Assembly (NCBI GenBank): GCA_948470475.1
Contig: OX419342.1
Span: 14,828,010 to 14,892,009, forward strand
DNA length: 64,000 bases
Direction: 5' to 3'
From: Galaxea fascicularis
Lineage: Eukaryota; Cnidaria; Anthozoa; Scleractinia; Euphylliidae
Shown: piece by piece, positions 1-10,914 of the stretch
Layout of the letters: each line of letters begins with the position of its first letter
Numbering within the stretch: position 1 is the stretch's first letter
Made by a program: the position numbers and the translations under genes
The notes under the pieces: generated by a model
The model's input: the letters and a program-made list of their open reading frames with translations, nothing else
Databases searched by the model: none
Told to the model about the DNA's origin: nothing

Positions 1-957
1 AGCCTTGCCAAAATATGTCACTGCAGAAAAACAACCCTGCACACACAAATCACAATAGAATACGAAAAATACATGGACAACTCTCTCATTCATCACTCTT
101 CCATGTACCAGAAAAATCTCTTCAAGTACCTGAAGGATGATGCCAATGAGTCTTCGAGTGAGAGCAACATCACGGTTCAAGGCATCAGTTACTTTTTCAA
201 GCTGACCAAAGACATGGACGGCAGCAACCAATACCGATCGCGCATCGGGTTCAACATGTACTCGCTAATCCTCGGTTACTACACATTTGTCATCGAATTC
301 TTCCCTCCAGAAATGCAAAATGTCAGTGTGCATGCCAGTGCCATCACATTGTCTGTCACCAAGCAGGTGTCAAAAACTTTCAAAGCAGTTGGTTTGGCTA
401 CAAGTTATGTAAAAACCCTGATCCTATTTCACCGATGGCGATCTTTAGCCCCCTCCACCCTTGAATACCTTCACTTTGATTTGCATGGAGTAACAACTTC
501 ATCAACAACAGGCCTTATGGTGGTCTATGGGGTGAATGGCTATGTTTCGAATGTGCCTTCGACTGCCTTTGACCAAATCTATGCGGTTGAAAACGGATGG
601 ATGGAATTGGAAAGCGATTTGGATTTGCAGGATAAAACTGTTTGGAGCGGCAACCATCTGATAATGGTTTTCAAAAACGGCGCTATCAACGTCAAGAAAG
701 ACATCAAAGCACACGCTGTCATCACCGACACGATCGACGTGCCGTACGACCCCTGTTGTACTACTACCCCGAGAACCCTTCCAATCTGGCAAATTTTAAA
801 CGGTTCGCAGTTTCAGATTGAAGGGAGTACAGGAAAAGCTTTTCAAGGTGTTGACATCGGTCCGAATCTTTTTTGTGCTGCCAATGCCAGCTGCCGGCGT
901 TTGTTGCTGGCGTGTGACTCAAAATTTGTATTCAAAACCCGACCTCTTGACGACTGA
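1..957 (+). CDS. unidentified protein, mobile-element associated (5' end outside window)
   Basis: The frame is open from base 1 and the first ATG is at 73, giving 294 residues from there, so the true start may lie left of the window. I do not recognise the family. The protein is rich in alternating hydrophobic and polar stretches, which suggests beta structure, and I see no signal peptide, membrane segment or zinc motif. A segment around residues 55-70 (QYRSRIGFNMY) looks like conserved coding sequence. After about base 880 the +1-shifted frame stays open to 1054, so the C-terminus may be frameshifted. It converges on a decayed protein-primed DNA polymerase on the other strand. By that context I infer an accessory or structural gene of a Polinton/adintovirus-like element, but this is inference only. 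Confidence 0.5.
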   Translation, partial: SLAKICHCRKTTLHTQITIEYEKYMDNSLIHHSSMYQKNLFKYLKDDANESSSESNITVQGISYFFKLTKDMDGSNQYRSRIGFNMYSLILGYYTFVIEFFPPEMQNVSVHASAITLSVTKQVSKTFKAVGLATSYVKTLILFHRWRSLAPSTLEYLHFDLHGVTTSSTTGLMVVYGVNGYVSNVPSTAFDQIYAVENGWMELESDLDLQDKTVWSGNHLIMVFKNGAINVKKDIKAHAVITDTIDVPYDPCCTTTPRTLPIWQILNGSQFQIEGSTGKAFQGVDIGPNLFCAANASCRRLLLACDSKFVFKTRPLDD

Positions 958-1545
958 AACGATTCACCGGAATACTCGCGAGTTCAAGAAAACGTACAAC
1001 ACAGTTCTTGACACGTCTGCTATTAACGTCTTTTTCGATGTTTCGGGAATGTAGGCAAAGTCAAAGGCCAAACCAATGGTTCTTTGGGAGACTGACAGCC
1101 ACGGCCACTGCTAGTATTTTGCGGAAATTTTTCCTTTGTATATGACCGACATTTTCGTCTTCAACCGCATGGATCCCTAGCTTCCAAAAGCAACCTGCGA
1201 GATGTTGCGAAGGTTTTTTGCATTTTACCACAAAAAACAGCGGTGCTACGCCGAACTTTTTCGCGGCTTCAAGCAAAAAAATTTGGCCTGTAATCTCTTG
1301 GCGGGTTGATCATTTCTTCGCTGGTCGCACGGGGATAACATTGAACCCCGCTGTTTTTGGCCGTTTTGACTGAAACAGGGCTGGCCGTCAAAGGGGTCGC
1401 CAGCTTCAAAAAATACGACAACACAATACGGAGTGTGTGTTGGACAAGATCAGGTTCATTCTCAGGGGTAAACCTCGACAGGTTGAAAATGATTGACAAC
1501 TTTGTCAGCGATCACTGCATGGAGATTCCGGCTCGATTTTGCGGA

Positions 1546-2296
1546 TTACAGTGAAAATTTCATTGCGAATTTTCCACCACCTAGCTCGCTTTGCAGAAAG
1601 CGAGTGAAAGATGCAGAAGAATGGTTTTTTTCCCGGGACAAATTTTTTCCGGAACGGCTTGAAAGTAATTGGAAAGGAAACAAACGTAGTTTACCAACTT
1701 TCCGCTGAAACGACCAAATTCTTGGATGAGATTCGCCAAATCCAAAGAAGAAGGTACACATTTCCTCGAACATGTCCCAAAGATTTCTAGGAATCTCGAT
1801 GTCAATCTCGGCAAAGCCAAACCAATCTTTTTGCTCTCTGAAAGTGCACTCCCACTTTTCGACCACTTGGAACCTTGGCGCTGCGGAGTGCGTTGGTTCT
1901 TCTTGTGACTTAGAAAAGGTGTTCCACTGTTTTGTTGTGGGCTAGCTTTTGGTTGTGGTTAGGGTAACATATCTGGCACCAGTGGTAGAAGCAGCCATGG
2001 AATTGGAAAACTGTTTTGTTTGCGGCATGGAACCTGTCCACTGCGGCACCCTTGACCCATCTTTCTCTGCCATGCCCGCACCAGGCGTGATGAATGTGAA
2101 TCCCTCGGCGACGCGCTTCACTTTTGATCCAGATGGAAGCTGCGACCCCGATGGTTTTGTCCGGAAAGAGGGCTTGCTCGAACGCTGTTTTGGGGGCTTC
2201 AAGTTTTCGTTCGGACAGCGAATGTGCGTCTCTCCCTTGGAACAGGTTTCGCCTTTCCGTTGGAGAGAACCGGCTTGAGTGAATCAGGCGCCACAA
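1546..2296 (-). pseudogene. protein-primed family B DNA polymerase (Polinton/adintovirus type), decayed
   Basis: Minus-strand frames at 1910-2296 and 1546-1866 read like the N-terminal to central part of the family B polymerases of Polintons, adintoviruses and related plasmids. The first holds an SIWIKSEARRRGIHIHH-type stretch, then TVFQFHGCFYHWC with its Cys/His cluster. The second begins KWECTFREQ and continues with FGFAEIDIEIP and NLWDMFEEM. The two are in different frames, separated by a stop after 1910. The downstream polymerase motifs (the YxDTDS region) are not visible; 1061-1540 holds only scrambled frames. Upstream frames reach about 2671 but match nothing I can name. The element would copy itself by protein priming; this copy cannot. 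Family assignment rests on recall of the motifs, not on a search. Confidence 0.65.
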
Positions 2297-2439
2297 TGTT
2301 TACGGGCATAAATCCTTGCCAACCTTTTGATGTCTTTGAGCCCCCCGTTCTTCCAAGAGCATTTCCAACTCGGCATTGGCTCTGGCCCAAAGGTCCTCAT
2401 CCATGAGAGCTCTTTCGGGCACCATATACCTTGTGGAAA

Positions 2440-2660
2440 AATTTCCTTGACAGTTTGCCATTGTCTGAGGGGCGCTTCCCTCTAATGGGCGGGCTGCCTG
2501 TGCTGCCATATTTGGGCAGGCACTTTCCTCCAAATTGGCGGGCGGGTGCTCCCCTCTAATTGGCGGGCTGCCATATTCTAGCGGACATTTTCCTGCAATT
2601 GGCGGGCTGGCTGTGTGCTGGTTGTTTTGAGGTGCTTTCCTCCGGGAGAGGTGTATACTC
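2440..2660. repeat. degenerate GC-rich tandem repeat
   Basis: Four or more imperfect units share the core GGCGGGCTG, preceded by TTTCCTCC- or CCTCTAAT-like spacers (for example near 2486, 2538, 2570 and 2600). The unit length varies, roughly 30-60 bp. It lies directly upstream of the decayed polymerase. Confidence 0.5.
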
Positions 2661-2689
2661 CTCTCCATCACCGAAGAAACGTATGCTGG

Positions 2690-3046
2690 AGGCTTTATTT
2701 GGACAAAATATGGCTTTCCTCAGGCGGTGATTTGTCCACTACAGTGTACACTACTGAGACTGTTATTATAGTGGGGGTGTAATGGGAAAGAGAAAATACA
2801 AGTCAGTTAGACTTTGTAAGGAACAACTCACTTGGTTGACGAAGCCTTTGTGTTTATTGCGCAACTTCCACTTGACAAATCAACAAAAAGGGAAATGCGC
2901 CCTACAAAAACTCTAGGCTAGCGATCGAGTCACGTGACCCCAAAGGGCGGGAAAACAAAAAAAAACAGGGAACCCAGCCGCTACAGGCTTGTTTTGGCAA
3001 AAAAGCCTAGCACAAAAAAAGAGGGGGCAGAACGTCACTGTGCTTT
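2690..3046. other. no gene seen; possible LTR-like stretch
   Basis: No coding frame is convincing. On the minus strand there is TGTAGCGG near 2989 and a GCAATAAACAC-type poly(A) signal near 2858, as in an LTR. No matching end or target duplication could be found, so I do not call one. Confidence 0.3.
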
Positions 3047-3960
3047 ATGTCACAAAGCCGAATTCCCAAACTGTTGCAATATAAGTTAATGAGTCATATC
3101 AGGCAAGTGGATATTGGAAAGGCTTATTCAGTTGAAGAAGAGTTTTCTAGCTTTATTTCTGATGATGAGGTTGTACACGGTTGTTTCAGGGATTTAAGAG
3201 AGTATCTCCTTCAACTTGCAAAATTGTTTTTGCAGGCCAAAACCAAATCTAATGAGGCTCCTAAGTGGTTTTCTGAGACCGAAGGTACATTTTTTGAAGC
3301 ATTAGGTGGGGATGGGTGCCCCTTTGGAAAGAACAAGAATGCCTGCTCTTTTCTTGTCAACTTTTGAATGTGGGAAAGCAACTTGCATCGAGTTCTGATA
3401 ATTTTTTAGTTTTTGGTGCAAATTGTGAGTCTGAATCCTGTGATGAGCATCACAAACTCGTGTTGAAAGATATCAAACCACTCTTTCTTGGATGAGCTGT
3501 AAGCAACTGAAAGACCTAAAATTAGTGCAATTACTTTTGCCTGAAGGCTTTTCAGCTTCATCTGGCTCGACTTCAATTTTCTACTTTCCTCACCTATACA
3601 GTAGTGTATATAGTTGTAAATGGAAAGTATGGGAGTATAACGAAAGAGTAAAAGTAAGCAAAAGCAAAGTTGGTTGCAAAGTTTACAGAAACTTTGCCAA
3701 AGGATCTCACGCCTAAGAATTTTCGTTCAAAGGTAACTAGTTTTATGGCTGCCAGTACAAAGCAAGGAAAGATGTTTACATTCGAGAAAGGGACAATAGC
3801 TATTGTTACCGTGGCTTGGAAAAGGCCCAAATTCAGGATGACAAGTGCTGCATTTGTGGTGACACACTAAAAAAATCGTTTTGAGCAAAGTGTTCAAATG
3901 GGAAAATGTCATCCACAGCTGAAACTGTGATACAGCTATTTGCAGCTTTGTTCTGCCCAC
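3047..3960 (+). pseudogene. decayed copy of an unidentified dispersed gene
   Basis: The first 106 codons (3047-3367) form a clean alpha-helical reading frame with LLQYKLMSHIRQVDIGKA and GGDGCPFGKNKNACSFL. After the stop, coding-like sequence continues in other frames: GANCES near 3420, KQLKDLKLVQL at about 3497, WKVWEYNERVKVSK near 3623, and PKDLTPKNFRSKVTSF at about 3695. The pieces are collinear, so this looks like one protein gene broken by several frameshifts. I vaguely recall similar strings from large uncharacterised proteins repeated in cnidarian genomes, function unknown. No catalytic motif is visible. Confidence 0.35.
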
Positions 3961-5167
3961 CTTAGTTGTAATCATATCCTAGGTTTACTACTGTTTCTTA
4001 ATACTTTGAACAACACTTGAAATTTGTTATCTTGAAGAATCAAGATTTCAAAATGAGATTGTCTATGTTTGGTTGCCCGCAGTGTTTCTTAATTTTCTGG
4101 AGCCTGTCAGTTTCCATCAACACAATGGCATACCCAACAAAATGTATCATGGGCAAATGGAACATGAAAATAGAAAGCTATTGTTTTGTCACATATCATT
4201 TTTAGTTATAGTTATTTCAAACATCAAGCACACTATTACTGAACGAAATTTTGGTGCTCTTCATCTCATGTTCAACTGAGTGATCTTCACAACTCTGGGC
4301 AAGCCGACAAAAGTATAGTGGAACTCATTTGTGAAAGTGTAATGTCACTTTACAATAACTTGGGATGAATTTCTCACTTAATGGATAGCAAAAGGTTTGT
4401 CATTGTTACAAATAACATTGGCTCTTCCTTTCCTCTTTCCTTGGAAATTTCGGTTAAGGTATTCTGACAATGCTTTGCGGGTAATTCGGCTCAAGCCAGA
4501 CAAGTCCCTGATTAGACGCTTCATCTGTGTGTACTGAATAGACATTGTTTTCCTTGTTTCTGTGCAGGACACACCTAATGTACTACAAGCCTCCTGCATG
4601 GCTTTTAAAGGTAAACAACTGAATAGGTAAACTTCGTTTTATCTCTATCTGCCAAGTACTGTGTGCTTTCATTCGTGGGGTCAGCACCCTTTTCATTCCT
4701 GAAAACCAATGCTGTATTTTCTCCATTATGATTGCTCGTGCCAAGATTTGGGAGCAAAGAACTGCTTGAATTGATTCTGTTCCTACACGATGCTTCTCAA
4801 CCAGCAACTGCAGTGCATCCTGTACTTCATTCTCAAAGGCAATTCTATTTTCAAAGTCTATGTCTTTAAGTGTAGGCCTCAATTGTGAATCATACCGTCA
4901 AGATTGGCTGCCATGTTGATATGTTTGTTGGTTGACAACCGCACAACAAGCCTTTTTTGTCGCTGGCTCACAAATGCGCATTTCTCGAGCCAACTGGCTC
5001 AGCTTGTATACATTCCCAAAATTCATATTTGGAAAACGTTAATGTTAATTTCATATAATTCAATTTTAAAAGATCAACTATCATATAATATATTATATAT
5101 TGTATGAGTAAAATTTATTGTGGCTCTTAAAAAAATTCCTAAAAATTACAAACTAGAAAGTCGTGAA
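3961..5167. other. no assignable gene
   Basis: Two short minus-strand frames (4378-4599 and 4583-4882) read as soluble helical peptides but have no motif, no matched splice sites and no known relative that I recognise. The last 120 bases are AT-rich. Confidence 0.3.
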
Positions 5168-6052
5168 CAGTGACACACATGTAAACTGAGGGTTCTGGGA
5201 CAGCCGGTAATACACCTAAATCTTAAAAAAAAAGCTTATTTCGAGATCCTGAATTTGGAGTGTACAAAAACAACTCCCAGCCACGCAACCCTATTATGGG
5301 AATGGAAATTTGTTTCTCTGCAACCACATTTTTTGAAACCATATTTTGTGGTGGAAATCACACAAATCATCTCGCAGAGTTCTTTTTTTTTTGGTAGCCA
5401 AGTTTTCGGCAACCGTTTTTGTGGGGAAGCTGCACCAAAAAATCCACAAAAGTGGCAGGCAAATCGCACACCTGCGGCAACAACAGCGGCAGCAGCAGCG
5501 AGGCAGCAGAAACAGCAGAAAAAGCAGCGGCAGAGGCAGCAGGGAAAAATGGAGTGGAGGAAGCAGAGAAAGTGAGCAGTAGCAACAGATAAAAGCGGAG
5601 TGAAAGCAGCGGAGAAAGCAGCAGCAGAAGAAAAAGAAGGAAAGCGAGGCAGAAGTAGCAAGCGAGCTGCAACGTTTTTGCGTTTTTTGCAATGTTTGCG
5701 AGTTTGGAAAGTCTTTGCGTTTTTGCAACGTTTTTTCGTTTTAGTAATGTTTTTGCATTTTAGCAATTTTTGTGTTTTTTGGAATGTTTACGATTGGCAG
5801 AGAAAGACAGCAGAGAAAAAGAAGGCAGCGGCAACAGCAGAGGAAAAAGAAGAGAGTGGCAGTGTAGCAGTAGCAACAGAAGCAGCAGAAAAAAGAAGCG
5901 CAGCACCAGCAGCTGAAAAAGAAGGGAAGCGAGGCAGAAGCAGCAGAGAAAGCGAGCTTCAATGCATGTTTTTACAATGTTTTGCAATGCAATGTGATGC
6001 TTTTGCAATGTTTTTGCAATGCCCTGACAAAACAGCCCTCAAGACCATTGCA
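5168..6052 (+). repeat. left arm of long inverted repeat
   Basis: This arm is uninterrupted. From the outside it contains the terminal ~70 bases, a segment with CCACGCAACCCTATTATGGG near 5281, a TTTTGTGGGGAAGCTGCACC segment near 5419, purine-rich GCAGCAG tracts (5480-5660 and 5800-5960), and TTGCAATG/TTTTTGC repeats between and after them. Each block recurs inverted, in reverse order, in the right arm. The innermost shared piece is TGACAAAACAGCC at 6025, with a further match AGACCATTGCAC at 6041. Confidence 0.8.
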
Positions 6053-6802
6053 CGAATTTTTCCGCACGCAGGCTGCTGTGGTGGGTTGGCCAACTGCTCC
6101 TTTTCAGGTGGTGTGGCACTCTGTTGTTTCCACTCTTTGTATTTTGGATACAATTTTGCCTGCAGAAGCATGACGAAAGCCGCAAGCCCCAAAACAGAAC
6201 ACCCAAAACAGCAGATGCCACCGCATTAGTGGAACCAACAATTCTGTTGGCTTTTTTCTCGCAAAGTGTTGCTGTTTTTCTCTATGCTCTTGAGGATTCT
6301 TTCGCCAGTTTCTCCTATTTCCGCTTCCAGCCCTTAGAAATCTTCGCCAATCTCTTCCACATCTTTGAGGCTTTCTTGGGTCTCCAACAAAAGATCCATA
6401 CTTTCTTTCTAGTCGCGCACATTAGCCAAGATTTGATGCAAAAGCACATTCGTTTTCTCCGTGTTTTGCGTTTCGAGTGGTTTTGCAGCGATCTTTCTTG
6501 CTTTGGGTTGGTTCAGCAGCCTTCGAAGCTGCCTTTTTTGGCTCTGCTTGGGCTGGTTCGGCAGAAGGGGCAGCCGCAGAAGCACCAGATTCTTTCCAGA
6601 TTCTATACAGCCTTGTTGTACCAATCCTGAAGCGCTTCTGGACCACCTCGGGGGGCTCTTTTCCTCGCTTGGCAAAAAGAACTTTGGCAGAAGGCATGTT
6701 TGCTGGTATGTACCAGTGCGCACAATTGAAAACTGGTACACACTGGTATTGTTGAGCAATGTTGGACAATGTTGGATAATTGTTGGGTATTTTTGTATTG
6801 TT
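6053..6802 (-). pseudogene. loop gene remnant: basic N-terminus, coiled coil, membrane segment
   Basis: On the minus strand a Met at 6697 opens a 91-codon frame (to 6422) with a basic start (AKVLFAKRGK) and an Ala/Pro/Lys-rich middle. In the neighbouring frame, 6480-6240 reads as a heptad-like coiled coil (for example MDLLLETQESLKDVEEIGED) broken by in-frame stops at about 6408 and 6326. It is followed by a hydrophobic segment of about 20 residues near 6210-6150. Order: basic region, coiled coil, one transmembrane helix. The function is unknown; membrane-associated virion or fusion-type proteins have this general plan, but so do many others. The gene is broken by stops and a frame change. Confidence 0.4.
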
Positions 6803-7144
6803 GTGCAATGGTCTAGCAGGCTGTTTTGTCATGGTATTTCAAAAATATCGCAAAAACATTGCATTGCGAAACATCACAAAACACTGCAAAAACATTGCAT
6901 TGCAGCTCGCTTTCTCTGCTGCTTCTGCTTGGCTTTCCTTCTTTTTCCGCTGCTGTTGGCGTTGCCGCGCTGCCACTCTCTTTTTTTTTCTCTGCTGCTG
7001 CCGCGTTCTTTTTCTCTGCTGTCTTTCTCTGCTGCCTTCCTCTGCCAATTGCAAACATTGCAAAAAACATTGCCAAAAACACAAATATGCTAAAACGCAA
7101 AAACATAGCAAAATCGCAAACATTGCAAAAAACGCAAAACATTG
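6803..7144 (-). repeat. right arm of long inverted repeat, inner part
   Basis: This block is the reverse complement of about 5675-6052. It ends at ...AACATTG (7144), where the retrotransposon begins. The other half of the arm resumes at 12760 with CAGCTCG. The left arm reads CGAGCTGCAACG across the same point (near 5660), which gives the empty site. Confidence 0.8.
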
Positions 7145-7250
7145 TTATCTATTCCCAGTGGGCGCTCGCTTAATAAAGGCCTAAGGACTCAAGAGTTGAG
7201 TGACGGGACATGCAAGTCCTTATTTCAGAGGCAAAAAGACTAGACCAGAG
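7145..7250 (-). repeat. split direct repeat B2 (outer 3' end)
   Basis: This block matches 7544-7650 in the same orientation; both hold GCTCGCTTAATAAAGG and GGACTC(A/G)AGAGTTGAG. It carries an AATAAA-type string on the plus strand. It forms the 3' end of the retrotransposon. Confidence 0.85.
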
Positions 7251-7380
7251 ATGAGTTAAAATATGAGGGGAGGGGAAATAAATCGAGCAACTACAAAAAG
7301 ACGGATGACAAGCAAAACCCCTCCCCTTCGCCCCCGCCACTAATGAGAGGGGGTTCATTTCCGCAAGAATCCATCTTTCC

Positions 7381-7543
7381 CGCGCTTGCTGCTAAACTGG
7401 ACAAATTCGCCTTTACACGTGTTTATTTATATACAGAAAGCTATTCCCAAAGGGGATAATCAAACACACGCCGGAATTAATACTCTAGAAAGTGATAGGC
7501 ACGAGAGTATAGCCTGTATTGCACGAGCAAGCATTGGGAATAG
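7381..7543 (-). repeat. split direct repeat A2
   Basis: About 163 bp nearly identical to 12597-12759: both start CGCGCTTGCTGCTAAACTGG and end GCATTGGGAATAG. It directly abuts B1, as in Ngaro/PAT elements. About 130 unassigned bases separate it from B2. Confidence 0.9.
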
Positions 7544-7650
7544 TAATCTATTCCTAGTAGGCGCTCGCTTAATAAAGGCCTAAGGACTCGAGAGTTGAGT
7601 TACGGGAAATGCGAGTCCTTATTTCGGAGGCTAAGACACTCCTAGATGAA
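7544..7650 (-). repeat. split direct repeat B1
   Basis: Matches B2 (7145-7250) with scattered substitutions. It lies between the recombinase stop and A2. Confidence 0.85.
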
Positions 7651-7712
7651 ACGTATGGAGAGCCTAACCATCCTGCCCCCAAAAACCCGTAACTTAACTC
7701 CTGAACCCAAAA

Positions 7713-8886
7713 CTAAAATCCAAACAAGCGCAGAAAACCAGAAAGAATGTTGCATTCACGGAAAGTATTTCCAAGATGCTCTGCAGGGGAACCGTTGCCA
7801 TTGTCAATCATAGTGCGAGCCAAGGCATCTGAAACAGCAGACATGTTCATAACGTTCTGAACTTGTGTGTAATAGTCGACCAAGGCAGTAGATTTCCAGC
7901 CAATGTGCTTCGCTACTTCTTCTTTGGACACGCCCAAAAGTCTTAGAAGAATGAAATTTGCGGCTCTAAAACCATGGACTGACTCACCCTCATTAATGCC
8001 AAGGGAGGATAGGTACTTAATAAGCCTGGTTTGGACGGTAGAAGCGAGAACGGGGGCATTGAGAATACCACCTTTCTTGGACGTGGAACAGAAAAGAAAG
8101 CCAGCAGAAAGGTCGACGTTCATAGCCGTACACAAGTTGACGAAAAACTGCAAATTCCTAACAGAGCAAATAGCGGGATTAGCCGTTTGTTTGACAGCAA
8201 ATGCTCTTGAAAGCCTCCCTCTTAACGTTTTACCGGTGCGTTGGTGAAACGAAAAACTAGAACCATCAGGGTGTTTTAAGACATCAACTGTCTTAATTCT
8301 GCCAAGGTCGGAAGCTCTGTCGCCAGAGAAAAAAATCGAGCGAGAAAAACGCCAGGTCACGAGCATAAATGTAACGTTCTGAAGGAGAGATGCTTTTACT
8401 TAACAGGAGACTCATTAAGTGGAATATAATTTTTTTGAATTTATCAAACAATACGGGGGTCGCTTGCTTTGGAGACACTTTAGGCTGAGCCTGTTCTGTC
8501 CGAACAGATTTGAGGTATTGCTTAACTGATAAATGCGAGGCAGGATTTCCAAAACCGAAGCGATCGTCCCAGTCACCAGAACGACCCAAGGTGTTAAAAA
8601 TAGAGCGTAATTTTTTGATAAGAGAATCCACTGTGCTCGCAGATAACCAAGTAGGACAGTTACAGGTTTGTTTTGCCTGTAAACCAAGGAACTGACACGA
8701 GTCAACGTGCACAATTAGACGATATCCTTTGGGGTAGCTGAAAGGCAAGGCAAAGGATGAAGAAGGAACACTCCTGTTGACGTAGCATATCGTGGTCACC
8801 CAAAACACGGAGGCGGATAAAATCTTGAGCACACCCTGAGATAACAGGCTACCAGTAACACCAGAGAAAAGCGTCAGGCAAAACAA
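7713..8886 (-). pseudogene. tyrosine recombinase of the YR retrotransposon
   Basis: Two overlapping minus-strand frames, 8293-8886 and 7713-8366, form one recombinase with a frameshift near 8330. The first ends in the helical core-binding region (DKFKKIIFHLMSLLLSK). The second starts with the catalytic-arginine block (SGDRASDLG), then gives the H-x-x-R block (ESVHGFRAAN) and the nucleophile tyrosine region (VDYYTQ). R, H, R and Y are therefore all present. The enzyme would integrate the circular DNA intermediate. It sits at the 3' end of the coding region, just before B1, as usual. Only the frameshift argues against activity. Confidence 0.85.
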
Positions 8887-10914
8887 TAGTGAACGGGCAG
8901 GGCTGGGAGTCCAAGAATCGTAGCAAAATCCCAGTTAAAGTCAATGGAGGAAACATGTAGGCGTTGTCTAAATGATGGAGAGTTAAAAAAAACGTTAACC
9001 CCAGTGAAGTTTTGAGTTGGCCAGGGGGTAAAATGTTTCAGGGGGTGGCCTTGAGCATCCAAAGGTGTATTTGAATCCAGGGCCATTAAATCGACGGAGT
9101 AAGGGCCCCAGCGTTTCTCAATGTCCATCCAAACATGAAGGGACAGCATACAATCACTGGAAGAGAGAGCCCTGGAGGGGGCATCAGCGAGATTACCCTT
9201 TGAAGGAACATAAACCAAGGATAGGGCGACATTAAATTGCAAAGACGTTTCGTGAATAGCTTGGAAGACCTCAGTAAGGGCCTTGCTTTTACTACCTTGA
9301 TTTGTCCAGGCGCAAACTAAAGGGAGGCTATCAACGTGGGCGTCTACTCGGGAAGTCGCAAGAGACGCAGCACCGGCCATGAGGGTATTCTTGAGTGCCA
9401 AAGCTTCTCTGATGATTCTCGGTTGGGAACTATCCACAGATGACCAGTAGTCACACCCTTGAACATAATTTCCAGATTTGTCGGGGAAGACACCACCCCA
9501 ACCTGAGTTCGAGGCATCAGAAAAAAAACCCAGAAATAACCAGGGAAGACAACCTTACCAGTTATCCAGGAATCTCCAATATTGGATTTCTCGCAAAAGA
9601 TCACCAGCGACGATAAGCGGTTTATGGGGTGACTTAGAACCAGACAAAATAGCATGAAATGAGGCACACGTATAAAGTCGAGCAGCGGGGAGAGCAATAG
9701 AGAACAAAATGGTTTTGCCAGTGAAACGTTGCAAAGTCTTAAGGTCCGCAGATTCCTGAGATAAAATGAATTCTCTCAAAGTATTAAATTTGAGTTTCTT
9801 ATCCTCTGGGAGAACGAATGCCATTAAAACAGAATCCGAGACGTAACCCAAGAAGCGGATGCGCTGGGATGACAAAGCGAGCGTATAACCTAGTGAAGTA
9901 AGAACCAAAACGAGAATAACAGCAGCGGCTTGGGCCAATTCAAAATCAGACCAAATTTGAGAGGTTGGTTTCCTGCGCACCATAAGCTGGCCTGCATGGC
10001 GATCGTCGATGTATTGCGAGCAGGGCACGCTCAGAGTTCTAACATAACTAGTCACCAACAAACCAGCGGAGTGGTAAACGTAGGCACTTGCCTTCCATCC
10101 GAAAGGGAGGGTATTATAGACGAAATAACCTTTCCATGAAAGCCCCAAAAGGGGTCTACTAGACGGAGATAGACAAATGTGGCCGTAGCCACTCTTGTCG
10201 TCAAAGACAGTCTGAAAATAACCAGGACCAGCGTACCTAGGGAGGTCAGATAGGTAATCCAATGAAAAGGGGCAATCCTTAATCCACAAGTTTAAAAACC
10301 GTTAGTCGTGGCACATAATATGTGGTTTAGTAGGCCCAACAGTTAGAGGCATAACGAGATGTGGGGGCTGGACTTCCCCCCACTTTATCCCAAAATATAA
10401 GCGAACCATTCTTAAAGTGATCGATAATTGTGGAGGAGATACAATCTTCAAACTGGGAACAGATGGGGTTATTAGGAAATTCCATTCTAGGAGGAAACAG
10501 TGCATCGTAAGATTTGCCCGCAAATTTGCCTTTAAATGGAACTATAAAATCAGCAACGTCGACTTTGTTCCGAATAAAAGAAATCCACTCCACTTGGGAA
10601 GGAAATTGTTCGGAGATATACTCCCACTGAGCTAAGTTGTTGTGGAGTTGCCCAGGTACGAAAGAGGCCGGGTCTCTAAAGACGTGCAAACTTGGACAGG
10701 CGTGAATGAGAAGAGAAGCCACTTGCTGAGGCGAGGATAGTGGGCCGACAAAACTGGTGGGCTTGCCCTCCCAATTGCACCATTTTTGCGTGACAGGAAA
10801 GGCTAGACAACTCGAAATAGAGGCACAAAAAGAAGGTTTAAATCGCTTGTAAGAAGGCAATCCCTGAAAGGGAAGAAATAAAAGGGCTAAGAGGGAGGGC
10901 AAGGAAAAACCCAC
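8874..10914 (-). pseudogene. reverse transcriptase-RNase H of the YR retrotransposon
   Basis: Collinear minus-strand frames at 10327-10914, 10302-10523, 9555-10289, 9344-9697 and 8874-9437 make one polyprotein broken by at least three frameshifts. The RT part shows PRYAGPGYFQTVFDDKSGY, LPFGWKASAYVYH and the catalytic YIDD at 10002-10013, all typical of DIRS/Ngaro RT. The RNase H part has HVDSLPLVCAW and YVPSKGNLADAPSRAL. The product would copy the element's RNA into DNA. The N-terminal 130 residues or so (10914-10530) are linker-like and not identified. Confidence 0.85.

Noticed and set aside
2730..2990. Possible solo LTR on the minus strand
   Set aside because: A poly(A)-like signal and a TG start exist, but no CA end with a target duplication could be matched.
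5236..6229. Long open frames on both strands in GCAGCAG/CTGCTT-rich DNA, rich in Ala, Lys, Arg, Gln or in Leu, Phe, Ser, Ala
   Set aside because: They arise from low-complexity purine/pyrimidine tracts in the inverted arms, overlap in several frames on both strands, and recur with changes in the other arm.
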